Source: Oscillospiraceae bacterium
Lineage (GTDB): Bacteria; Bacillota; Clostridia; Oscillospirales; Ruminococcaceae
Assembly (NCBI GenBank): GCA_017399765.1
Contig: JAFQBH010000020.1
Coordinates: forward strand, 1 to 64,000
Reading direction: 5' to 3'
Length of the DNA: 64,000 nucleotides
Each line of letters begins with the position of its first letter. Position 1 is the first letter of the stretch. Positions 41,945-48,788 of this stretch are shown here, piece after piece. Both the position numbers and the translations under genes were made by a program. The notes beneath the pieces are model-generated. The model had not been told where the DNA came from, ran no database searches, and saw only the letters and a program-made list of their open reading frames with translations.

Positions 41945-43085
41945 AACCTATGTTGCCGTTCCGGAATTTATAACAGTCCACCTCGGAGCGCCGGATTCCC
42001 CGGCGGAAAACGTTACCGTTTCCTTTCCGGAATATATAAAAAACGTTGCATCAAGCGAAATTTATCCAACCTGGCCGGAAAATGCCCTTCGGGCAAATAT
42101 CTATGCCCAGGTGACATTTGCCCTTAACAGAATTTATACCGAATGGTACCGGAGCAGGGGATATCCTTTTGATATAACCTCTTCCACAAGCTATGACCAG
42201 AAGTTTATAAAAAACCGCAATATTTTTGAAAATATAAGCGAAATCGTTGACGAAATTTTTAACCGCTACGTTGTAAAACAGGGGAATCAGAACCCTTATT
42301 TTACCGAATACTGCAACGGAACAACGGTCACCTGCAGCGGACTTTCCCAATGGGGAACGGTTGACCTTGCAAGGCGCGGAATGACTCCATACGAGATTTT
42401 GCAGTATTATTACGGAAACGATATCGATATAAAAACCGCGCCGATCCTGCCTTATGTAGAGTCCTATCCGGGCGAACCGCTTCGCCTCGGAAGCCGGGAT
42501 TATGAGGTGCGCCTGATTCAGCAAAGGCTGAACCGAATTGCCCGGAATTTTCCGGCGATTCCGAAGATAAATCCCGTTGACGGAGTTTTCGGAGAACAAA
42601 CGGAAAACGCGGTCAAAACCTTCCAAAAGGTTTTTAACCTTAATCCGGACGGAATTGTCGGTTCCGCAACCTGGTATAAAATTTCGTTCATCTATACTTC
42701 CGTCCGAAGGCTTTCGGAACTTTACGGCGAAAACGTCGGCCTTTCGGAAGTTCCGACCCAGTTTGTGGAACCGCTTGAAATAGGCGACAGAGGCGAACGT
42801 GTCCGGCTTTTGCAGTATTACATAAACGTTCTTGCGGCGTTTTATGAAGAAATTTCCGAGGTGAGCGAAGACGGTGTTTTCGGCGAAGAAACGCGGGAAC
42901 AGGTGCTGAATTTTCAGCGGGTGTTCGGTCTTTCGCAGGACGGAATTGTCGGAATCGGAACATGGGATGCGCTTTATGACGCCTATCTCGGAATTTTGCG
43001 CTCGGTTCCGCAAAAATTTTTCAACGATACCGTAAACGTTCCGAACGTGGGTCAATATCCCGGTTTCAACTATCAAAGGAGCTGA
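41937..43085 (+). CDS. SpoIID-like protein with two peptidoglycan-binding domains
   Basis: 382 residues from the ATG at 41937, which has GGAGGTGGAG upstream. Residues about 25-175 look like SpoIID/LytB: PTWPENALRANIYAQVTFALNR at the start and CSGLSQWGTVDLARRGMTPYE with ILQYYYGND at the end. Two PG_binding_1 domains follow, about 185-255 (DGVFGEQTENAVKTFQKVF) and 280-350 (DGVFGEETREQVLNFQRVFGL). SpoIID proteins are peptidoglycan lytic enzymes in engulfment, but this one lacks a signal peptide, so export or a forespore/spore location is unclear. Probably sporulation or cortex related. Confidence 0.8.
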   Translation: MVKTYVAVPEFITVHLGAPDSPAENVTVSFPEYIKNVASSEIYPTWPENALRANIYAQVTFALNRIYTEWYRSRGYPFDITSSTSYDQKFIKNRNIFENISEIVDEIFNRYVVKQGNQNPYFTEYCNGTTVTCSGLSQWGTVDLARRGMTPYEILQYYYGNDIDIKTAPILPYVESYPGEPLRLGSRDYEVRLIQQRLNRIARNFPAIPKINPVDGVFGEQTENAVKTFQKVFNLNPDGIVGSATWYKISFIYTSVRRLSELYGENVGLSEVPTQFVEPLEIGDRGERVRLLQYYINVLAAFYEEISEVSEDGVFGEETREQVLNFQRVFGLSQDGIVGIGTWDALYDAYLGILRSVPQKFFNDTVNVPNVGQYPGFNYQRS

Positions 43086-43089
43086 TTTT

Positions 43090-43596
43090 TTGAACGAGGA
43101 ACATGAATTCAATATAAGACAGATACAGCGCGCTCTGCGAATTTTGCATAAAAACGGTGAGGATATACCGATTGTTTTTGAAGACGGAATTTTCGGTGAA
43201 GAAACAGAGCGGGCGATTCTTGCCTTTCAAAAACAAAACAACCTTCCGGAAAGCGGAATTGTGGATTACGAAACCTGGGTGCTTCTTATGGAAAGCACAA
43301 ACGAATATATACGGAAAAACGCCGAGCCATTTCCGATTTTTCCTTACGTAAGCGATGAGGAAAGTTCCGTTTTGCCGGAAGAGGAAGGAAAAGCAATCTG
43401 GTTTCTGCAGGCAATGCTTATAACAATCGGTGAAAAATATTCCGGAACGGACGGGGTTGAACTTAACGGAAAAAACGATGAAGCGACCCGTAATGCGATA
43501 AAATATATCCATAAATGTGAGGAAGGTGAAAGCTGCGACGGCGCTTTGACCCAAAAAACATGGAATTCAGTCGCAAGACTTTTCAACGCAATTTAA
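43090..43596 (+). CDS. Peptidoglycan-binding domain protein
   Basis: 168 residues from a TTG with AAAGGAG seven bases upstream. The N-terminal half is a PG_binding_1 domain (FNIRQIQRALRIL, DGIFGEETERAILAFQKQNNL). The second half (AIWFLQAMLITIGEKY, NGKNDEATRNAIKYIH) looks like a diverged second copy. No signal peptide. It follows the SpoIID-like gene by four bases and shares the DGxFGEET signature, so the two proteins probably work on the same wall material. Confidence 0.8.
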   Translation: MNEEHEFNIRQIQRALRILHKNGEDIPIVFEDGIFGEETERAILAFQKQNNLPESGIVDYETWVLLMESTNEYIRKNAEPFPIFPYVSDEESSVLPEEEGKAIWFLQAMLITIGEKYSGTDGVELNGKNDEATRNAIKYIHKCEEGESCDGALTQKTWNSVARLFNAI

Positions 43597-43629
43597 AAAC
43601 AGGGCGGAAAATTTTCCGCCCTGTTTTTA
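43595..43629 (+). terminator. Terminator of the peptidoglycan-binding unit
   Basis: AAAAACAGGGCGGAAAA and TTTTCCGCCCTGTTTTT form a perfect 17-bp palindrome with A and T tails. Confidence 0.9.
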
Positions 43630-43640
43630 TAAAATATTTT

Positions 43641-43703
43641 GTAAAGTTTGCTTGACATGAGCTTATATCTGTGCTATATTATTTTTGTAAAGTTAACTTG
43701 ACA
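43641..43703 (+). promoter_or_regulatory. Autoregulated promoter of the XRE-membrane protein operon
   Basis: TTGACA (43652-43657), a 17-base spacer and TATATT (43675-43680) form the promoter. Two copies of one operator flank it: GTAAAGTTTGCTTGACA (43641-43657, covering the -35 box) and GTAAAGTTAACTTGACA (43687-43703, after the -10 box). The second is nearly palindromic around GTTAAC. The regulator gene follows, so autorepression is likely. Confidence 0.8.
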
Positions 43704-43731
43704 AAAAATCCGTGAAGGAGGTATCTTTCCC

Positions 43732-43935
43732 TTGAAGAACAAAATTGAGGAAATAAGAAAGGAGCGGGGAATCCGCCAGGAAGAATTCGCAAAGCTTATG
43801 GGCGTTTCGCGCCAGACCATAAGTTCCCTCGAAACCGGAAAATATAACCCTTCGATTTTCCTTGCTTATAAAATCGCAAAATATTTTGAAATGACCATCG
43901 AGGAAGTTTTCATCTTCGATGAAGAAGAAATCTGA
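43732..43935 (+). CDS. Small XRE-family regulator
   Basis: 67 residues from a TTG, with GAAGGAGG ten bases upstream. Almost the whole protein is one helix-turn-helix domain (IRQEEFAKLMGVSRQTISSLETGKYNPS). Small regulators of this type in Firmicutes are commonly paired with a membrane protein gene and control their own operon; the two operator copies at the promoter fit that. The acidic tail is FIFDEEEI. Confidence 0.9.
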   Translation: MKNKIEEIRKERGIRQEEFAKLMGVSRQTISSLETGKYNPSIFLAYKIAKYFEMTIEEVFIFDEEEI

Positions 43936-43950
43936 ACGGAGGAAAAATAT

Positions 43951-44352
43951 ATGAAAATTGAAAAAAGAATGTATATAAACATTTTCTGGATCATAATCGG
44001 TCTTGTCCTCGTTGCCTGCGGAATTTTTGATATTGTTGACAGTTTCTGGAGCGGAATGGGCGGCGCCCTTATCGGTGTCGGAATTATACGTCTTATCCAG
44101 TTTATAAAAATCCAGAAAAATCCCGAATACCGCGAAAAAATGGAAATTGAAAGAAACGACGAACGCAACAAATTCATCGGAGGAAGGGCCTGGGCCTGGG
44201 CAGGTTACGGTTTTGTAATGCTGAACGCCGTCGGTACCATCGCTTTCAAAATTGCCGGAAACGATTTGCTTTCCCAATATTGCGCATATTCCGTCTGCCT
44301 TGTGCTTGTTCTTTATTGGATTGCATTCCTTTTCCTGCGGAAAAAATATTGA
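43951..44352 (+). CDS. Membrane protein paired with the XRE regulator
   Basis: 133 residues, ATG after CGGAGG, 15 bases after the regulator. Four hydrophobic segments (about 8-28, 31-49, 75-93, 103-127) with a charged loop IERNDERNKFIGG between the second and third, a pattern seen in DUF2178-like proteins next to small XRE regulators. Substrate and function unknown. Confidence 0.75.
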   Translation: MKIEKRMYINIFWIIIGLVLVACGIFDIVDSFWSGMGGALIGVGIIRLIQFIKIQKNPEYREKMEIERNDERNKFIGGRAWAWAGYGFVMLNAVGTIAFKIAGNDLLSQYCAYSVCLVLVLYWIAFLFLRKKY

Positions 44353-44365
44353 TGGAGTTATAAAA

Positions 44366-44605
44366 ATGAAAAGTGTTGAAAGAAAACCCCGCAGAATTGC
44401 GGTTGCAATTCTGTCCGTTATCGTTATTGCCATTATGTGGCAAAATAAAGACGTTCTCGGTCTTTGGAACGGAATTTCCGCCGAAGATATCCTTCCGCTG
44501 CTTGTAACCAATTCCGGTGTGATAGCCATAAGAATTGCTGTTTTTGCAGGTATCGTTTGGATTATAAGAAGGGCTGCGGCAAAAATAAGAAGCAAAAAAG
44601 CTTGA
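44366..44605 (+). CDS. Small membrane protein, third gene of the XRE operon
   Basis: 79 residues from the ATG at 44366, after ATGGAG; a longer frame from 44252 would lie inside the previous gene. Two hydrophobic segments (about 9-26 and 45-68) and a basic tail RRAAAKIRSKKA. I do not recognise the family. It is 13 bases after the previous gene and probably co-transcribed. Confidence 0.65.
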   Translation: MKSVERKPRRIAVAILSVIVIAIMWQNKDVLGLWNGISAEDILPLLVTNSGVIAIRIAVFAGIVWIIRRAAAKIRSKKA

Positions 44606-44680
44606 AAAAACCGCTTTGTAACAGCTTTTACTGAAAGTTTTACCAAACTGGTTTTGGATTGTAACCAAACTGGAAAAACT

Positions 44681-44805
44681 TCATCACAAAGTCATCACAA
44701 AAGAACGGTATTATATAACCAGAGCAAAAAGAGCAAAAGATGTTAGTTTCCGAGCAATTCTAACAGCTTGAAATCCGGTGAACCGAAAGGTTCACCGTTT
44801 TTTTT
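44681..44805 (+). ncRNA. Possible small RNA between convergent genes
   Basis: TCATCACAAA occurs twice, 11 bases apart (44681-44690, 44692-44701), just before TATTAT (44709-44714). Downstream are a hairpin TGTTAG-N13-CTAACA (44741-44765) and a strong terminator (44776-44805). No ORF is present. This may be a short regulated transcript, or only the 3' end of the upstream operon; the -35 region is not canonical. Confidence 0.35.
44776..44805 (+). terminator. Terminator on the plus strand
   Basis: CGGTGAACC, GAAA loop and GGTTCACCG form a perfect 9-bp stem with eight T. It ends the XRE operon and any small transcript from 44715. Confidence 0.92.
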
Positions 44806-44844
44806 ACAAAAAAACGGGCGGCAAAAATGCCGCCCGGATTTTTT
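44806..44844 (-). terminator. Terminator of the trxB-nadE operon, bidirectional
   Basis: CGGGCGGCA (44815-44823) and TGCCGCCCG (44828-44836) form the stem. On the minus strand it is followed by TTTTTTT; on the plus strand by GATTTTTTT, so it works in both directions between convergent units. Confidence 0.9.
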
Positions 44845-44854
44845 TATAAATTAT

Positions 44855-45322
44855 TTACTGAAAAACAACCTCGAATTCTTCACAAAGAATTAACGTATCT
44901 TCGCTGAATTCGATTCCGTATTCCTCACATTTTTTCTCAAATTCCTTTTGGTGGATTTTCTTCCACCCCTCAAGACTCTGGTCGCCTTCGCCTTCCTTTT
45001 CGGCAAATTCGGCTTCGATTTCGGCAAATTTTTTGATTTCCACCTTTGTATCTTTGATGATGAAAAGCGGAACTTCGTCGCTGTCGAGGATAATGGAATA
45101 ATCTCCCTCTTCCGGAACTTTCATCTCGTCGAGTTCAAAAGTTTTGTAAACGCTTGAAGTCGCGGTTTTTATTCCCGCAAGACAAAGGGAAGCAAGCCTG
45201 TCGCAACCGCGTTTTCCGTCAAGGAACTGCCAGACGTCATAATAAAGTTCGTCTTTGTTAAGATCCATGTTGTGGTCGCAAAAAGCTTCCCAGAAATCTT
45301 CCGGAGAAAGTGCCTGGTTCAT
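44855..45322 (-). CDS. ASCH-domain protein
   Basis: 155 residues. GIKTATSSVYKTF (about 50-62), GDYSIILDSDEVPLFIIKDTKV and the later EGDQSLEGWKKIHQKEF are the blocks of the ASCH fold, a PUA-related RNA-binding or nucleic-acid-linked domain; some members act as amidohydrolases on modified cytidines. It is the last gene of the trxB operon, 21 bases after the HD gene. The specific role is unknown. Confidence 0.85.
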   Translation of the reverse strand: MNQALSPEDFWEAFCDHNMDLNKDELYYDVWQFLDGKRGCDRLASLCLAGIKTATSSVYKTFELDEMKVPEEGDYSIILDSDEVPLFIIKDTKVEIKKFAEIEAEFAEKEGEGDQSLEGWKKIHQKEFEKKCEEYGIEFSEDTLILCEEFEVVFQ

Positions 45323-45343
45323 ATAAAAATCTCCTTTATGTAA

Positions 45344-45925
45344 TCAGATAATGCTTTCCGCAGGACCCTGTTCGGAAAGATAGGTTGCCTCAAGATCCGC
45401 CATATGAAGAAGGACCGCAAGAGGATATTTTTCATAAGCGTGGCTTATGCTGAAGCCGCCGGATTTTGCCGCCTCATCAAAACCGCCCATGTGCCAGCGG
45501 ATAGCGATAGCCTCGTTTTCACGAAGACGCATAAAGCGCTCGATTACAAAAACGGATTTTTCGCCGTGACCGAAGGGGAACTGATCATCAACGGTGTAAT
45601 AGGGAACTTTTTCCCATTGACCGCGTTCGTTTTTTGCGTTGCGGTAGCTTATGGTGTAAAAATTAGCCTTGCAGATATCATGAAGAAGTCCGCAGATTGC
45701 AACGCTTTCGCCGTCGGTGATTCCATATTCGGCACAGCGTTTTTTAAGAAGCTTATAGACATTAAGGCTGTGCTGAACAAGACCGCCCTCAAAAGCGGAA
45801 TGATATTTTGTGGAAGCCGGCGCGATGAAAAAGTCGCTTTGGGAAAGCCATTCAAGAAGCTTTTCCGAACCGGGACGTTTTACATTTTCCTGAAAAATCT
45901 CGATAAATTCCTGTTTTGCTCCCAT
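45344..45925 (-). CDS. HD-domain phosphohydrolase
   Basis: 193 residues, ATG after GGAGGAAAT. His42 (YHSAFEGGLVQHSL, with His52) and His82-Asp83 (GLLHDICK) form the metal-binding HD core; a later IRWHMGGF adds another His. Family members hydrolyse nucleotide or nucleic-acid phosphoesters. The DDQFPFGHGEKSV segment is typical of this HD subgroup in Firmicutes. Substrate unknown. Confidence 0.85.
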   Translation of the reverse strand: MGAKQEFIEIFQENVKRPGSEKLLEWLSQSDFFIAPASTKYHSAFEGGLVQHSLNVYKLLKKRCAEYGITDGESVAICGLLHDICKANFYTISYRNAKNERGQWEKVPYYTVDDQFPFGHGEKSVFVIERFMRLRENEAIAIRWHMGGFDEAAKSGGFSISHAYEKYPLAVLLHMADLEATYLSEQGPAESII

Positions 45926-45937
45926 ATTTCCTCCAAA

Positions 45938-46660
45938 TTATTCTCCGTAAACCGTGGGCATTCTGCGCTTGTGTTCCGAAACCTTGTGATATTGGTCGAT
46001 AATGGCTTTAGATTTCGGGTCGGTTTCGCCGGTGGTAATATATTCGTCGATTGCTTTATAAGTTACGCCCATTTCCTGCTCGTCGGTCTGTCCTTCAAAA
46101 AGTCCGGCGGAGGGCGCTTTTGTAATTATATTAAGCGGTGCGTTGAGATAGCGCAAAAATTCAAAAATTTCCGTTGCGGTAAGATCTGCTATCGGGTTAA
46201 GGTCAAAAGCTCCGTCGCCCCATTTTGTAAAGTAACCCATATAGCGTTCACTTCTGTTGCCGGTTCCGACAACAAGAGCGTTTCTGGTCTGACCAAGAGC
46301 ATAAAGAGTGGTCATTCTGAGGCGCGGCGCAATGTTGGAAAGAGCCGCAGGAGTAAGTTCCTTATCAATGGCTTCGGTGAGCACGGTTCTTGTTTCTGTA
46401 AGGTCAACGGTGATCATCGGGATATCAAAAGCCTTTGCAAGGGCAACTGCATCGTCCATATCCTCGCCGTAGTTGCGTTTTGAATGGCAGGGCATTGCGA
46501 CCGCGAGCACGTTGTCCGTTGCCATTTTGCAAAGGATCCCCACAAGGGCGCTGTCCTTTCCGCCGCTGTTTCCGAAAACAAGGCCTTCTGCGTAAGCTTC
46601 AGCCATTTTTTTCTTAATGAACTCAACTCTTTTTTCGGTTTCAATTTTATAATCGCGCAT
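45938..46660 (-). CDS. nadE: NH3-dependent NAD+ synthetase
   Basis: 240 residues from the ATG at 46660, preceded by GAGGTG eight bases away; a GTG three codons earlier is rejected. SGGKDSA (32-38) is the pyrophosphate loop, and VGTGNRSERYMGYFTKWGDG and FDLNPIADLTATEIF are NadE signatures. The short length without a glutaminase domain means it uses ammonia. It makes NAD+ from deamido-NAD+. It lies in one unit with thioredoxin reductase, which uses NADPH. Confidence 0.95.
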   Translation of the reverse strand: MRDYKIETEKRVEFIKKKMAEAYAEGLVFGNSGGKDSALVGILCKMATDNVLAVAMPCHSKRNYGEDMDDAVALAKAFDIPMITVDLTETRTVLTEAIDKELTPAALSNIAPRLRMTTLYALGQTRNALVVGTGNRSERYMGYFTKWGDGAFDLNPIADLTATEIFEFLRYLNAPLNIITKAPSAGLFEGQTDEQEMGVTYKAIDEYITTGETDPKSKAIIDQYHKVSEHKRRMPTVYGE

Positions 46661-46678
46661 TATGAGCACCTCTTAAAA

Positions 46679-47590
46679 TCAAAAATTCTTTCTGATATAA
46701 TTCGCGGCAGCGTTTGCGGCGGTTGCACCGTCGGAAGCCGCTGTTACAAGCTGGCGGAGAACTTTTTTTCTGCTGTCGCCGGCAACAAAAACGCCTTCGC
46801 AATCGGTAAGACAGTCTTCGCCGTAATCAAAATATCCGCTTTCGTCAAGTTTGAGCACGCCTTCGTAAATTTTGTTATCGGGAACAAGACCGATGGCAAC
46901 AAAAACGGCGGAAAGAGGAATTTCGGCGGTGCTTCCGTTTGCTCTGTTTTTGAGGATAATGGAGGAAACCGCGTTTTCGCCTTTGATTTCATCGATCACG
47001 GAATTTTTGAGCACGGTGACGTTTTTCTTTTTGAGCACGGAATCAACGGCGGTTTTTGCGGCGGTAAAAATATCTCTTCTGTGGATAAGATAAACTTTGT
47101 CGCAGATTTCGGAAAGATATTCCGTTTCCTCAAAAGCGCTTTCGCCGCCGCCGACAACGGCAACGGTTTTTCCACGGAAAAAGTTTCCGTCGCAGGTTGC
47201 GCAATAGGAAACTCCCCGGCCTTCAAATTCGGTTTCGCCCTTGCATCCGATTTTTCTTCTTGCGGCGCCGTTTGCGATAATAACGGCCTTTGCCTCAAAA
47301 TCGCCGGCGGAGGTAACAACTTTTTTTGTCTTTCCGGAAAAATCAACGCCCTGAACTTCCGCAAACTGAACTTCCGCGCCGAGTTTCTGCGCCTGTTCAA
47401 AAAGCGCCATTGAATAATCATATCCGGAAACTCCGAACATTCCGGGATAATTTTCGATGGAAGGGGAATTGACAATTTGTCCGCCCGGAGCATATTTTTC
47501 AAAAACAGTGCAGGAAAGACCTGCTCTTTGTCCATATATTGCGGCGGTAAGTCCGGCTGTACCGGCGCCGATTATGATAATATCTTTCAT
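46679..47590 (-). CDS. trxB: Thioredoxin reductase
   Basis: 303 residues from the ATG at 47590, after AAGGAG. IIGAGTAGLTAAIYG (6-20) binds FAD, Cys130-Ala-Thr-Cys133 is the redox-active pair, and VAVVGGGESAFEE binds NADPH. GVFVAGDSRKKVLRQLVTAASDG is the C-terminal FAD signature. First gene of the minus-strand operon. The -10 sequence TATAAT is visible on the minus strand at 47623-47628 but its -35 box is poor. Confidence 0.96.
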   Translation of the reverse strand: MKDIIIIGAGTAGLTAAIYGQRAGLSCTVFEKYAPGGQIVNSPSIENYPGMFGVSGYDYSMALFEQAQKLGAEVQFAEVQGVDFSGKTKKVVTSAGDFEAKAVIIANGAARRKIGCKGETEFEGRGVSYCATCDGNFFRGKTVAVVGGGESAFEETEYLSEICDKVYLIHRRDIFTAAKTAVDSVLKKKNVTVLKNSVIDEIKGENAVSSIILKNRANGSTAEIPLSAVFVAIGLVPDNKIYEGVLKLDESGYFDYGEDCLTDCEGVFVAGDSRKKVLRQLVTAASDGATAANAAANYIRKNF

Positions 47591-47659
47591 ATTATTTCTC
47601 CTTTTTCCGAAGATACACAAATATTATATCACAAAACTTTCCGGAATAATATATTTTAT

Positions 47660-47688
47660 TTGAGCAAAAGGCGGTTTTGTGCTAAAAT
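47660..47688 (+). promoter_or_regulatory. Promoter of the ppx/gppA-family gene
   Basis: TTGAGC (47660-47665), a 17-base spacer and TAAAAT (47683-47688), in the divergent intergenic region shared with trxB. Confidence 0.65.
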
Positions 47689-47720
47689 AATTAAAGAAAA
47701 ACTTTTCCGGAGGAGATTTT

Positions 47721-48650
47721 ATGAGAATCGGAATAATTGACTTTGGAACAAACACCCTTCGTCTCAATATTTTTGAAACGGAGGAAAGGGAATACTGCAG
47801 TATCTACGATTTTGCAATTTACTCAAAAATTGTTGAAAACACCGTCGGAACGTCCCTTTCCCAGGACGGAATAGAACACGTTATCCAGGCAATCGAAGAA
47901 CATCAGCAGGCCTGCCGCCACTATCGCTGTGACAGAGTGGAATGTTTTTCAACCGCATCTCTCCGCTATATCGACAACGCGGAAGACGTTCTTGAACAGG
48001 TGGAATTCCGCACCGGAATCAAAATAAAAATGATTTCCGGAGATGAGGAAGCAGAATACGATTATCTTGCACTCAAAAGCGTTGTGGACGAACCTTCCGG
48101 AATCGGATGCGACCTCGGCGGCGGTTCGCTCCAGGTTTTCACTTTTGACGAAAACGGTCCCCGAAAAAGCGCAAGCTATCCTCTCGGAAGCAGCAGGACC
48201 GCAAAGAATTTTGTAAAAGGTGATATTCCGACTTTGGAGGAAATTTCCGCAATAAAAAACTGCGTTGCCGAATCTTTGCAGGCAACGGGAATCGAACCCG
48301 CTTCCGGAATTCTTTTTGCAATGGGCGGCACCGCAAAAGCCATTGAAAAGCTCTATAACGCCGTTATCGAAAAAAGCGACATATTTTCTCTTAAAAACGT
48401 CAACATAATGCTGAAGCTCCTTACAGAGGCTCCGGCGGAAGCAAAGGAACTGATTGCCGAATTTGCGCCAAAGCGTGTTCGTACTCTTGTTCCTGGACTT
48501 GCGGTCCTTGCGGGGGTTATGGAAAAAGCCGGCTGCGAAGGAATGAAAATCTATTCCGTAGGCGTCCGCGAAGGTTTTATGGAATCCATTCTTAACGATG
48601 ATACAAAACCGGAACCGGGCATTCTTGATTTTATCCTCGGAAGCATATAA
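47721..48650 (+). CDS. ppx: Ppx/GppA family exopolyphosphatase
   Basis: 309 residues, ATG after CGGAGG. IIDFGTNTLRLNIFE is phosphate loop 1 of the actin-like fold, FSTASLRYIDNAEDVLE and SGDEEAEYDY follow, and CDLGGGSLQVFTF is loop 2. MGGTAKAIEKLY near the end is the third block. Family members degrade polyphosphate or pppGpp; the short single-module form cannot be assigned between them by eye. Stands alone with its own promoter and terminator. Confidence 0.85.
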   Translation: MRIGIIDFGTNTLRLNIFETEEREYCSIYDFAIYSKIVENTVGTSLSQDGIEHVIQAIEEHQQACRHYRCDRVECFSTASLRYIDNAEDVLEQVEFRTGIKIKMISGDEEAEYDYLALKSVVDEPSGIGCDLGGGSLQVFTFDENGPRKSASYPLGSSRTAKNFVKGDIPTLEEISAIKNCVAESLQATGIEPASGILFAMGGTAKAIEKLYNAVIEKSDIFSLKNVNIMLKLLTEAPAEAKELIAEFAPKRVRTLVPGLAVLAGVMEKAGCEGMKIYSVGVREGFMESILNDDTKPEPGILDFILGSI

Positions 48651-48659
48651 ATAACCGTG

Positions 48660-48690
48660 AAAAGACGCCTTTCGGCGTCTTTTCTTTTAT
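48660..48690 (+). terminator. Terminator after the ppx gene
   Basis: AAAAGACGCC, TTTC loop and GGCGTCTTTT form a 10-bp stem followed by CTTTTAT. Confidence 0.85.
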
Positions 48691-48710
48691 CCGTAAAGGG
48701 GTATAGCCGG

Positions 48711-48739
48711 TTGACTATTTTGCCATAATATTGTATAAT
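48711..48739 (+). promoter_or_regulatory. uvrBA promoter
   Basis: TTGACT (48711-48716), a 17-base spacer and TATAAT (48734-48739). ACGAACAAATGTTC lies shortly downstream (48748-48767 region) and contains GAAC-N4-GTTC halves like a LexA box of Gram-positives (GAACAAATGTTC), which would fit SOS control of uvrBA. Confidence 0.75.
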
Positions 48740-48788
48740 AAAGGATACGATAAACGAACAAATGTTCATCAAAAAGGAGGCGGAAAAT

